A stretch of DNA of 64,000 nucleotides, from the NCBI RefSeq assembly GCF_001729965.1, contig NZ_JRWK01000003.1, forward strand, positions 62,001 to 126,000. Direction: 5' to 3'. The stretch comes from Methanosphaera sp. WGK6 (GTDB taxonomy: Archaea; Methanobacteriota; Methanobacteria; Methanobacteriales; Methanobacteriaceae). This document shows, in pieces, positions 25,552 through 34,045 of this stretch; position 1 is the stretch's first letter; each line of letters begins with the position of its first letter. The position numbers and the translations under genes are program-made. The notes under the pieces were generated by a model, which was not told where the DNA came from, made no database searches, and saw nothing but the letters and a program-made list of their open reading frames with translations.

Positions 25552-26151
25552 TATAGTTCTTCTTGAAAAATTTAAACCATATTAATTATAATTTAAGATA
25601 ATGACTAGCCCCACAAAAAAGTAAAATAGATAGAAATAAATCATCTATATCAAAAAAATAACTTAGAAGCTATCTCAAATAAAATGGTATAAAAATTTAG
25701 AGATAAATTATACAAAACAAAAATCATTAGAATCTATCAGAAGAATCTGTAATAAAGAAGATTTAAATAATAAAATAAAAATAGAAAGAAGAAAAAGAAT
25801 AAATCTAAAAAATAACTTAGAAAATCCAAAAATAAAAGAATTAACAAGTAAAGAAAAAAAACAATAAATATTGTTCTGGGCAATGCTAGAATACACACAG
25901 CAAAAATGGTGCAAAAAGCTGCAGAAATATTGAACATAAATTTAATCTTTTTAAAACCATACTGTCCATGTTTAAACCCTATAGAAGATATTTGGAGAAT
26001 AATAAAAAAACAATCAATAAAACAAGATATAAATCAACCAAAGAACTAATAAAAATATTTAAAAATAAATTCTATGAAATTATAGATATAAAATCATTTT
26101 ATGAAAAACTGGCTTAAATTAAATAGTATAAACTTTTAAAGAAGAACTATA
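25552..26151 (+). mobile_element. Degenerate IS630-type insertion sequence (copy A)
   Basis: The 600-base element is bounded by imperfect terminal inverted repeats: TATAGTTCTTCTTGAAAA at 25552 and its reverse complement-like TTTTAAAGAAGAACTATA ending at 26151. The outer TA at each end fits the TA target duplication of the IS630/Tc1 group. The interior carries transposase remnants with several stops and frame changes and is shorter than a complete IS630 element (about 1.1 kb), so part of the middle is missing. A second partial copy lies inverted at 32387-32547. Confidence 0.72.
25600..26117 (+). pseudogene. IS630-family transposase remnant
   Basis: The best preserved part is 25870-26048, whose translation includes VLGNARIHTAKMVQ and FLKPYCPCLNPIEDIWR. 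This is the DDE_3/IS630 end block (normal form VLDNARIH ... PPYSPDLNPIEHVW). The second catalytic Asp has become Gly, while the Glu of NPIED remains. A frame change near 26035 leads into FYEIIDIKSFYEKLA, the normal C terminus. The N-terminal part (MTSPTKK) hits a stop at codon 8. It cannot encode an active enzyme. Confidence 0.75.
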
Positions 26152-26248
26152 AAACAAGAAATAAAAAATACAACAGAAAATCTAGAAGATTTCTGTGAAA
26201 GTACATCAATTAAAAACCATTTAAAACTAGATGTAATAATATTTTAAA
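26152..26248 (+). other. Short open fragment next to the IS, unidentified
   Basis: Just beyond the right end of IS copy A a frame stays open for about 30 codons (…TENLEDFCESTSIKNHLKLD…) and stops at 26246-26248. It has no start codon of its own and looks like the tail of a gene cut by the insertion, or part of another element. Not recognised. Confidence 0.25.
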
Positions 26249-26302
26249 AAAATAAAAAATTTTATGAAATTTAATTTTTGGTGGACACCATTTCATGTAG
26301 TT

Positions 26303-26845
26303 TTATTTTTCCTGAATTATAGCTTTATATAGTTTTCTTGTTTCTTTTATATTGTCAAATACATAGAAATTTTCAAATATTAGTGTAATAAAAAACATTA
26401 GTTGTAATATATAACTATAATTATATGTAATAATTAATAGATACAGGATATACTCAACTATTTTGAAAATAAAATTAATACAAAATAATCTTAAACCATG
26501 TTCATAATCACCAAGATATATTAAACCAAGTCCACATAAAGGAATCCAAATAATCCATGGTACAATACTAATAATATCTGAATAAAAACATGCAAGTATC
26601 AATAATAATAGGAATACTATTCCAAACTCATGTATTATTATATTTGTTTGTTCACTTTCTTTTAATTTTATTCGCTTGATTACTTTAAATTTATTTCCTA
26701 AAGGATAAACTATTATAAGCCACAACATCATTACAATAAGGTAACTCATTTGATTAAAAATATCTAAAGAGAGAACTAAAAATTGAAAAAATAAAGAAAT
26801 ATATGATAAAATAAATACCATATATTTATTAGTTCTTTTATACAA
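26303..26845 (-). CDS. Multi-pass membrane protein, unknown
   Basis: About 180 residues, with roughly six hydrophobic segments and short charged loops (for example NKFKVIKRIKLKESE near the middle). No family recognised. The start is taken as TTG at 26845, because AGGTGG lies five bases upstream; a GTG at 26854 falls inside that SD and would add three residues. It sits in the accessory patch between an IS remnant and a broken surface-protein gene, reading toward the IS. T tracts before it at 26864-26880 belong to its leader region. Confidence 0.6.
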   Translation of the reverse strand: MYKRTNKYMVFILSYISLFFQFLVLSLDIFNQMSYLIVMMLWLIIVYPLGNKFKVIKRIKLKESEQTNIIIHEFGIVFLLLLILACFYSDIISIVPWIIWIPLCGLGLIYLGDYEHGLRLFCINFIFKIVEYILYLLIITYNYSYILQLMFFITLIFENFYVFDNIKETRKLYKAIIQEK

Positions 26846-26912
26846 TTCAACCACCTATTTTTTTTAAAAAAATTTAACCAATATTCGCCTAAATTATTTT
26901 CTGGAAGATATT

Positions 26913-27260
26913 TTATTTTATTTCTATTGTATTATTTGCATGGATGATTTGTGTCGTAGTACTTGTTTGAGGGTTTGTTTCATCTGTTGTATAATATATA
27001 TTATTATTTAATTTAATATTTTCTATTGTATCTTCATGAGATTTAATTTTTTGATTTTTGTTACTTATGTTCTGTTCTAATAAGTTACTATTACTTATTT
27101 GTTTAGTAGTATTTCCTATAATATGTGAATTATGATATATGTTTTGTGTTGATTCTATTGTTGTTTAAGTGCTATTACTTATAGAGTCATTTGCGGATAC
27201 TGTACTTAATCCACATATTAGAAGTATTATGAACAAAAAGATAAAAGTATATTTATTCAT
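26913..27260 (-). pseudogene. Truncated secreted/surface protein gene with in-frame stop
   Basis: Translation on the minus strand gives MNKYTFIFLFIILLICGL, then STVSANDSISNST and a TAA stop (27165-27167) at codon 32. After the stop the same frame continues for 83 codons of Asn/Thr/Ser/Gln-rich sequence (TTIESTQNIYHNS…, ending NNTIEIK) to a final stop at 26913-26915. The signal peptide and linker resemble those of the adhesin-like proteins next door, but no beta-helix or Ig domain follows. Most likely the relic of a surface protein cut down by both a nonsense mutation and loss of its body. A weak AAGAGAT precedes the ATG. Confidence 0.6.
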
Positions 27261-27633
27261 ATTTTTTTATCTCTTAGTTATTATACAAATAAAAAAAACA
27301 TTATTAACTCTATTTTTTTTATTTAATTACATATTTCGCCGTTTTTTATAATTAATTAGATTAATTAATTCTTTAAATTCATAATCTAACTAATGTCGTT
27401 CATAATTAATATTCATATTTTATTTAAAATAATCATTATTAATTATGTTTATTTTTCCATTGTTTAAGTATATAAATATTATTATTTTTCTTAAAATTAT
27501 TCATACTTAATTTAAATATAAACTCGGATTAATACTATTTTAAAGAAAAATAGATGTATGTATCTAGAGTAATACTTGAAATTTAATAATAAAGTCTATT
27601 AATATTCATAAAAAAAGTGGGTGAAGTAGGGGT
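27261..27633. other. Intergenic region, A/T-rich, no gene seen
   Basis: 373 bases between the relic signal-peptide gene and the 3' end of the next adhesin gene. On the minus strand ATATTTATATACTT around 27468-27481 could be a TATA element for the relic gene. No reading frame or stable structure was recognised. Confidence 0.4.
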
Positions 27634-30126
27634 TTATTGGATTGTAATTGGAATATTTATTGTAAGTTTGTTATATTTACTGTTTTCTCCATTTATGATA
27701 GTTAATGTTTGTTTTGATGTGCTTGTTGTTGGAATTGTATATTCAAATGATAGTATACTATTTGTTATAACTTTATTGTTTTCAATTGTTTTTCCATTAA
27801 TTGTGTAATTTAATTTTATGGGTGTTTTTATACTGTTATTAAATATGTCTAGGAATTTAATTGAGATTTTTGTTTTATTTCCACTATGTGTAAAGTTAAG
27901 TGAAGTTGTATTTGTATGTATTGTTTGCTTTTGAATAGTTAGTGTTGTTGAGTTTCTATTTGCATTTTTATTTCCATCTCCTCCATATACAATACTTAGA
28001 TTATATGTTTTAGCACTATATGATGATGGTATTATGTAGTTAATTGTAGCTGTTCCATTTTTAATACTGATTGTGGATCCAATTGTTTTTCCATTTATCT
28101 TAAATACTACTTTACCTGTTGTTAGATATTGATTTCCACATTTAATTTCTACTGTTATTTGAATTGTTTTTCCCGCGTTTATTTTTGTTGAGTTGGTGTT
28201 TATTGTTATTTTTGTTGTTACACTTCGTTTTGGTATGGTTATTGTTTTATTTTCTTCTATTTTAGAGTTATCTGATGTGATGATTATTGTTGTTTTATAT
28301 TTTTGTTTATTCCATGATGTTGGTATAGTGTAGTTTATGATTGTAGATGTACTTGTTATCTCATGTTTGTTGATTATTGTAATACCATTTATTTTAATAG
28401 ATATTTTTCCAGTATTTTTATTTGTTGTAATATTAAATAAGATGTTATTATTGTTATTTGTTAGTTTGTAGTTTATATTAGCTGTTAGTTGTGTTGTTAT
28501 TATTTCTTCATTATCTATTGATATTATGATTGTTTTTGATGAATTACTGTTGATTGTAAGTGTCCCATTGATTATATAATTATTTTGGGTTGTAGTATCT
28601 TCTAATTTAACTATTCGTGGTGGTAGTGTACCATTTAAGGTTTTATTAGTATTTAGTGTATTTAGATTTATTTTGATTTGAGTATTTTCGTTAGTAATGG
28701 TTCTAGTAACAGTCATAACAACCCATGTATTTGGTGTAATTCCTATTTTTCTCCATCTTGGCTCATTTACTCCCCACCAGTTATTTTCAATTGATTTAAT
28801 AAAGGTACTAGGTGTATATATTTCTATATAATTTTCAGCTTCATTATCTAGAAGTACACAATTTTCTAAATCAATATAGTTATTATTATAACTATGAATA
28901 CTTCCACCACTTTCACCTGCACTGTTTTCTTGGAATATGGAGTTTCTTACATATATTGTACCATAGTTTTGAGAAACTTCTGTTGAATTAAATCCCACTA
29001 TTGCTCCACCATTTTTTACTGCACTGTTTTCTGTAAAGTTGCAGTAAAGAATTGTTAAATTTCCATTTTCGGATGATGTCCAGGGAATATTTTTTATTGC
29101 TCCACCATTTTCTTCAGCATAATTTGAATTAAATAAACAGTTTATTACTGTGAAATTATTGGTATTTAGTATGGCTCCACCATCTTTTCGTGCATTATTT
29201 TCTATAAACTGGCTATTAGTTGTATTTGTAACTCCTGTAGAATATATTGCACCTCCAAAGAATGTTGCTGCAGTGTTATTGATAAATTGAGAATTATTTA
29301 CTATCAATACTCCTTTTGCATTATAGATTGCTCCACCACTTGTCGCACGATTTTTTATAAATTTTGAATTTTTAACTGTCATGCTTCCTATTGAATTATA
29401 TATGGATCCACCTACTGTTTGCACATAATCATTTGAAAATGTTGAGTTTATTATATGAGTGGTTCCATAAGTGTTTATTGAAGCACCATATGCTGCATAG
29501 TTATTTGAGAATTCTGAGTTTGAAATAGATAATGTTCCATTATTTGTAATACTACCTCCTATGAATCTGTTGGTAGTTTCAGCTCTGTTATTAGTAAATG
29601 TGGAATTTTCAATAATTAATGTTCCAAGATTTGTAATAGCTCCACTATTTTGTGATGTGTAATCTTTTAATATTATGTTAATTAATTGTAAGTAACCTGT
29701 TTCGGTTATGTTGAATATGCTTTTTGTATCATTTGCTATGAATATTGTATTCCTGTTTTGGCCAGTGATAGTTAAATTCTTTGTAATAGTCATTGATTTA
29801 AGATAATATGTTCCTTCTGTGATATGTATATGTGAATTATTTGTTATTTGATTTAAATTTGTTTGATTTAGTGTAGTATATGGGTTTGTTATACTTCCAT
29901 CTCCAGTAATTATATTTGATGAAATATTAACATACACATCAGTATAATCTGATTCTTTTTTAATTATTTTTTGTGTACTTACAGTATTATCATAATTTCT
30001 ATCAATAGATATAGTATCTGTATTTAAATCATCATTGGAATTAGTAGTATTGTCAGCTGCTGATATTGTTGTCACTGTTAGTAATATGAGTATAATACAT
30101 AAACTTAGTAAATATGATTTTTTCAT
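27634..30126 (-). CDS. Adhesin-like surface protein, Pmp-like beta-helix plus Ig-like repeats
   Basis: 830 residues. Signal peptide (MKKSYLLSLCIILILLTV, cleaved near TISAAD), Asn/Thr-rich linker, the ITNPYTTLNQ segment that opens Pmp-type domains, then a beta-helix (about residues 75-440) with rungs such as GGAIYNAKGV and SGGAIYN. The helix ends in ENNWWGVNEPRWRKIG, and three Ig-like domains fill about 450-830. There is no C-terminal membrane helix. AGGAGGAT lies 11-12 bases before the ATG. Domain order is the reverse of the 22057-25428 protein although the junction motif is shared, which points to module shuffling. It lies between two inverted IS630 remnants. Adhesion or surface display is inferred. 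Confidence 0.85.
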   Translation of the reverse strand: MKKSYLLSLCIILILLTVTTISAADNTTNSNDDLNTDTISIDRNYDNTVSTQKIIKKESDYTDVYVNISSNIITGDGSITNPYTTLNQTNLNQITNNSHIHITEGTYYLKSMTITKNLTITGQNRNTIFIANDTKSIFNITETGYLQLINIILKDYTSQNSGAITNLGTLIIENSTFTNNRAETTNRFIGGSITNNGTLSISNSEFSNNYAAYGASINTYGTTHIINSTFSNDYVQTVGGSIYNSIGSMTVKNSKFIKNRATSGGAIYNAKGVLIVNNSQFINNTAATFFGGAIYSTGVTNTTNSQFIENNARKDGGAILNTNNFTVINCLFNSNYAEENGGAIKNIPWTSSENGNLTILYCNFTENSAVKNGGAIVGFNSTEVSQNYGTIYVRNSIFQENSAGESGGSIHSYNNNYIDLENCVLLDNEAENYIEIYTPSTFIKSIENNWWGVNEPRWRKIGITPNTWVVMTVTRTITNENTQIKINLNTLNTNKTLNGTLPPRIVKLEDTTTQNNYIINGTLTINSNSSKTIIISIDNEEIITTQLTANINYKLTNNNNNILFNITTNKNTGKISIKINGITIINKHEITSTSTIINYTIPTSWNKQKYKTTIIITSDNSKIEENKTITIPKRSVTTKITINTNSTKINAGKTIQITVEIKCGNQYLTTGKVVFKINGKTIGSTISIKNGTATINYIIPSSYSAKTYNLSIVYGGDGNKNANRNSTTLTIQKQTIHTNTTSLNFTHSGNKTKISIKFLDIFNNSIKTPIKLNYTINGKTIENNKVITNSILSFEYTIPTTSTSKQTLTIINGENSKYNKLTINIPITIQ

Positions 30127-30385
30127 GATAAAATTTATCCTCCTATTTTATTAATTTCATGTTATATGATATATGTGAAGTATTATATTTTATTTTATTT
30201 TTTTTAAAAGACTATTTATTAGTTGAATTAACTTGTTTTAGAAATTATTATTCATTAAATGAGAATATTTTTTCTGAAAAGATATAATAATATTAAGATA
30301 GATATATCCTATTATTAAATAAAGAATAATAATCTTATCTATTAACTATTATTTTTTCTTTATATTCTCAGGAGATTTAAAAAAA

Positions 30386-31453
30386 ATGAAAGGAGTTATT
30401 TTATCTGGTGGACATGGTACAAGACTAAGGCCATTAACACACACAGGACCCAAACAACTTATTCCAATAGCTAATAAACCAGTTATTGATTATGCTATTG
30501 AAGACTTACGTGATGCTGGAATAACAGAAATAGGTATAATTCTTGGAACAAACATGCCTAACAAAATAAAAGATGCATTAGGTGATGGATCTAGGTTTGG
30601 AGTAAATATCACCTATATTATGCAAGGAGAACCAAAAGGATTAGCTCATGCAGCAGCAACAGCTAAAGATTTCGTGGATGGTGATTCTTTTGTAATGTAT
30701 CTTGGAGATAATATATTAAAATCAGGAATTGAAGAATTTGTAGCTGGTTTTGATGAATCTGATTTTTCATCAAGATTACTATTACAAGAAGTACCAGATC
30801 CAAGACAATTTGGAGTAGCAGAATTAAATGACGATGGTGAAATAATAAACCTAGTTGAAAAACCAGAACATCCAAAAAGTAACTTAGCATTAGTGGGAAT
30901 ATATTTATTTAAAAACAATATTTTTGATGCAATTAGTAAAATAAAACCTTCATGGAGAGATGAACTGGAAATCACTGATGCAATTCAAAAACTAATTGAT
31001 GATGGATTTAATGTAGATTCATTTGTTGTTGAAGGATGGTGGAAAGACACAGGTAAACCAGAAGATGTTCTCGATGCAAACCAATTAATTCTTGAAACAA
31101 TTAAAACAGACATCAAAGGAACAGTAGAAGATGATGTTAAAATCAAAGGAAGAGTAGTTATTGGTGAAGGAACAATCATAAAATCAGGTTCTGTAATAAA
31201 AGGACCTGCAATAATTGGTGAAAACTGTGAAATCAAAGGATATGTAGGTCCATACACATCCATTGGAGATAATACTAAAATAATAGAATCTGAGATAGAT
31301 TCATCTATTATTATTGGAAACTCAGTAATTCACTCTGATAAAAGAATAACAGAAAGTCTTTTAGGTCAAAATTCTAAAATAATCTCTGACAAAACAACTT
31401 ATCCCAAAGGACGTAGTTTTGTAATTGGTGAAAATTCTATAGTAAAATTATAA
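30386..31453 (+). CDS. rmlA: Glucose-1-phosphate thymidylyltransferase, long form
   Basis: 355 residues. The nucleotidyltransferase signature GGHGTRLRPLT is at residues 8-18 and the sugar-phosphate site includes EKPEHPKSNLALVGIY and WRDELEITDAI. After about residue 240 comes a left-handed beta-helix of hexapeptide repeats (VVIGEGTIIKSGSVIKGPAI), as in the long archaeal/actinobacterial type. It makes dTDP-glucose (or UDP-glucose) for rmlB and rmlD at 3.2-5.2 kb. AGGAG lies about 10 bases before the ATG. galU follows 12 bases downstream, forming a two-gene sugar-nucleotide operon. Confidence 0.88.
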   Translation: MKGVILSGGHGTRLRPLTHTGPKQLIPIANKPVIDYAIEDLRDAGITEIGIILGTNMPNKIKDALGDGSRFGVNITYIMQGEPKGLAHAAATAKDFVDGDSFVMYLGDNILKSGIEEFVAGFDESDFSSRLLLQEVPDPRQFGVAELNDDGEIINLVEKPEHPKSNLALVGIYLFKNNIFDAISKIKPSWRDELEITDAIQKLIDDGFNVDSFVVEGWWKDTGKPEDVLDANQLILETIKTDIKGTVEDDVKIKGRVVIGEGTIIKSGSVIKGPAIIGENCEIKGYVGPYTSIGDNTKIIESEIDSSIIIGNSVIHSDKRITESLLGQNSKIISDKTTYPKGRSFVIGENSIVKL

Positions 31454-31465
31454 GGATATGATAAA

Positions 31466-32320
31466 ATGAAAGCAGTGATACCAGCAGCAGGTTTAGGAAC
31501 ACGTTTTTTACCTGCAACAAAAGCACAACCAAAAGAAATGTTACCTGTATTTAATAAACCAACAATACAGTATGTAGTAGAAGAAGCAGTAAATTCTGGA
31601 ATTGATGATATTCTCATAATCACAGGAAAAGGAAAACGTTCAATAGAAGATCATTTTGATAGATCATTTGAACTAGAATATAGTTTAAATCAAAAAAAGA
31701 AGTATGACTATCTTGAAGAAGTACAAGAAATCACAGACATGGCTGATATTTATTATGTCAGACAAAAAAACCAGAAAGGATTAGGTGATGCAATATCTTG
31801 TGCTGAAAAACATATAGGTGATGAAGCATTTGCAGTACTTCTTGGAGATACAATAACATACTCACAAACACCATGTACAAAACAATTATTAAATGTTTAT
31901 GAAAAATATGGTGGCTCAACTATTGCTATAGAAGAATTACCTGAACGTAAAATAGAACGATATGGAATTATTGATGGAAAATGTATAGAAGATAATATTT
32001 ATAAAGTAGATAACTTAGTTGAAAAACCTAAACTAGAAGAAGCACCATCAAATCTAGGAATTACTGGAAGATATATATTAACTTCAGATATTTTTGATAA
32101 ATTAAAATCCATAGAAGCAGGTGTTGGTGGAGAAATTCAATTAACAGATGCAATAAATGAACAAGAAAATGTATATGCAACAACATTTGAAGGAACTATT
32201 TATGACATTGGAAACACTATTGAATGGCTTAAAAGTTCTATAGATATGGCTTTAACTCATGATGATGCACGTAATGAAATATTAAAACACATGCAACAAA
32301 AAATAGATGAAAATCAGTAA
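31466..32320 (+). CDS. galU: UTP-glucose-1-phosphate uridylyltransferase
   Basis: 284 residues. The N terminus AVIPAAGLGTRFLPATKAQPKEMLPV is the GalU signature (nucleotide-binding loop plus the catalytic Lys), and QYVVEEAVNSGIDDILIITGKGKRSIEDHFD is typical of bacterial-type GalU. It forms UDP-glucose from UTP and glucose-1-phosphate, the precursor for GalE (46.5 kb) and glycosyltransferases. It follows rmlA by 12 bases with AAGGATATGAT as SD region, so the two should be co-expressed. Length is normal. Confidence 0.93.
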   Translation: MKAVIPAAGLGTRFLPATKAQPKEMLPVFNKPTIQYVVEEAVNSGIDDILIITGKGKRSIEDHFDRSFELEYSLNQKKKYDYLEEVQEITDMADIYYVRQKNQKGLGDAISCAEKHIGDEAFAVLLGDTITYSQTPCTKQLLNVYEKYGGSTIAIEELPERKIERYGIIDGKCIEDNIYKVDNLVEKPKLEEAPSNLGITGRYILTSDIFDKLKSIEAGVGGEIQLTDAINEQENVYATTFEGTIYDIGNTIEWLKSSIDMALTHDDARNEILKHMQQKIDENQ

Positions 32321-32785
32321 TTTAACATTCTCTTTTATTCCTTTTTTATAAGTTTTTTCACATAATCTGCGGATGACTCATAATTATAGTTTATCTCTAA
32401 ACTTTTATACCATTTTATTTGAGATAGTTTCTAAGTTATTTTTTTTTGATATGGATGATTTATTTCTATCTATTTTACTTTGTTGTGTGGCTAGTCATTA
32501 TCTTAAATTATAATTCACATGGTTTAAATTTTTCGAGAAGAACTATAAATTCATGATAAATTCGAATAAGTAAATGAAAACAATCCAAATAAAGATAAAG
32601 TCAATTCAACAGGTAAAAAAATATTGAAAGAATGAATGAAAGATTAAAATATACAAAGAAATGAATAAAAATACCCTGAAAATAACTAAAACACAAAAAA
32701 ATATAAAAAAAATTCACTAATTTTAAAAAATAAAATTAATATTGTGTCATCCTCATTTTTTTAAAAAAGTATTTATTTAGTGAAA
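32321..32785. other. Intergenic region holding IS remnant
   Basis: 465 bases between the converging galU and aconitase-type genes. It contains the partial inverted IS630 copy B (32387-32547). The minus strand just beyond its truncated end reads in frame YNYESSADYVKKLIKKE and stops near 32330, perhaps the tail of another protein gene. The rest (32548-32785) is A-rich with no recognisable gene; A runs at 32694-32716 read as T tracts on the minus strand and may end the aconitase-type transcript. Confidence 0.5.
32387..32547 (-). mobile_element. IS630-type remnant (copy B), left end only
   Basis: The minus strand of this 161-base segment matches the first ~158 bases of copy A (25552-25709) with about ten substitutions and one small length change in an A run. 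It includes the terminal repeat (TATAGTTCTTCTCGAAAA) and the same early stop (MTSHTTK then TAA). The homology ends abruptly at about 32387, so the rest of the element has been deleted. Orientation is opposite to copy A. Confidence 0.75.
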
Positions 32786-34045
32786 TTATATATCACTTGG
32801 GTTGGTAATTTCACCTTTGATTGCAGATGCTGCTACAACTGCTGGATTTGATAAATAAACATATGATTTTGCACTTCCCATTCTACCAAGGAAATTTCTA
32901 TTTGTAGTAGAAATACAAGTCATATCATCTGTCATAACACCCATATGAGCTCCAAGACAAGGACCACATCCTGGATTACAGATTATTGCATTAGATTCAA
33001 GTAATGTTTGTATAATTCCATTATCAATTGCTTTTTGATAAATTTCACGTGAAGCTGGAAATACTAGTAATTGTGTGTCTTCATGTACTTTATGATTTTT
33101 TAGAATTTCTGCAGCCTGAACTAAATCTTCATATCGACCATTAGTACAAGAACCAAGTACTGCCTGATTGATGGATGTTCCTTTTACTTTATCTACATCT
33201 TCCACATTATCAACATTATGAGGACATGCTACTTGTGGTTGTAAATCATCAACATTAAAATCATATACTTTTTCATATTGAGCATCACTATCAGGGGTGG
33301 TTATAGTATAATTACTCACACCTCTTTTAGCTAAATATTCTTCTGTCTGTTTATTAGGAATCATGATACCATTTTTAGCTCCACATTCAATTACCATATT
33401 TGTCATGGTTAATCTACCATCAACAGACATTTTATCAATGGTATCTCCATGAAATTCAAGACTTTTATATGTAGCTCCATAAGATCCTAATTCGTTTATT
33501 ATTCTAAGAATTAAATCTTTAGAGTATACATTTTCTTGTAGGGAACCATTAACATTAATTTTTAGTGACTCTGGAACATTAAACCATGTTTTTCCTGTTG
33601 CATAAACCATTGCAAGGTCTGTAGCACCCAGTCCTGTTGAAAAAGCTCCAAAAGCACCATAAGTACATGTATGTGAATCTGCACCAACTATTACTGATGA
33701 TGGTTTTACATGTCCTTGTTCTGGAAGTACTTGATGACAAATTCCTTCACCTTGTATATACATATTTGGTATATTTTGTTTTTTACCAAATTCTCTTACA
33801 ACTTGCTGAAATTCTGCTGAACCCATAGTATTTGCAGGTACATTATGATCAAAAACCAGAACTATTTTTTCAGGATCCCATACTTTATCTGCTATTTGTT
33901 CAAATACTTTTATGGTTGGAGGACTTGTTCCATCATGACTCATAGCAATATCTATATCTGCATTAATGGTATCTCCAGGTGCTACTTCTTCTTTGTTTGA
34001 ATGTTTTGCTAAAATTTTTTCAGTTATATTCATGTTAATCATCAT
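32786..34045 (-). CDS. Homoaconitase / 3-isopropylmalate dehydratase large subunit
   Basis: 419 residues of the aconitase superfamily, archaeal LeuC/HacA type. Visible signatures are ADSHTCTYGAFGAFSTGLG (about residues 123-141) and the [4Fe-4S] cysteines in GSCTNGR and CNPGCGPC. The enzyme isomerises a 2-hydroxy-tricarboxylate (3-isopropylmalate, or homocitrate and longer homologues). The adjoining homocitrate synthase-like gene, joined by an ATGA overlap, favours the AksD role in coenzyme B synthesis, but leucine synthesis (LeuC) cannot be excluded; archaeal versions can do both. The small subunit is not in the window. An ATG four codons later (34033) matches the usual family N terminus (MNITEKIL) and is an alternative start. 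Confidence 0.85.
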   Translation of the reverse strand: MMINMNITEKILAKHSNKEEVAPGDTINADIDIAMSHDGTSPPTIKVFEQIADKVWDPEKIVLVFDHNVPANTMGSAEFQQVVREFGKKQNIPNMYIQGEGICHQVLPEQGHVKPSSVIVGADSHTCTYGAFGAFSTGLGATDLAMVYATGKTWFNVPESLKINVNGSLQENVYSKDLILRIINELGSYGATYKSLEFHGDTIDKMSVDGRLTMTNMVIECGAKNGIMIPNKQTEEYLAKRGVSNYTITTPDSDAQYEKVYDFNVDDLQPQVACPHNVDNVEDVDKVKGTSINQAVLGSCTNGRYEDLVQAAEILKNHKVHEDTQLLVFPASREIYQKAIDNGIIQTLLESNAIICNPGCGPCLGAHMGVMTDDMTCISTTNRNFLGRMGSAKSYVYLSNPAVVAASAIKGEITNPSDI

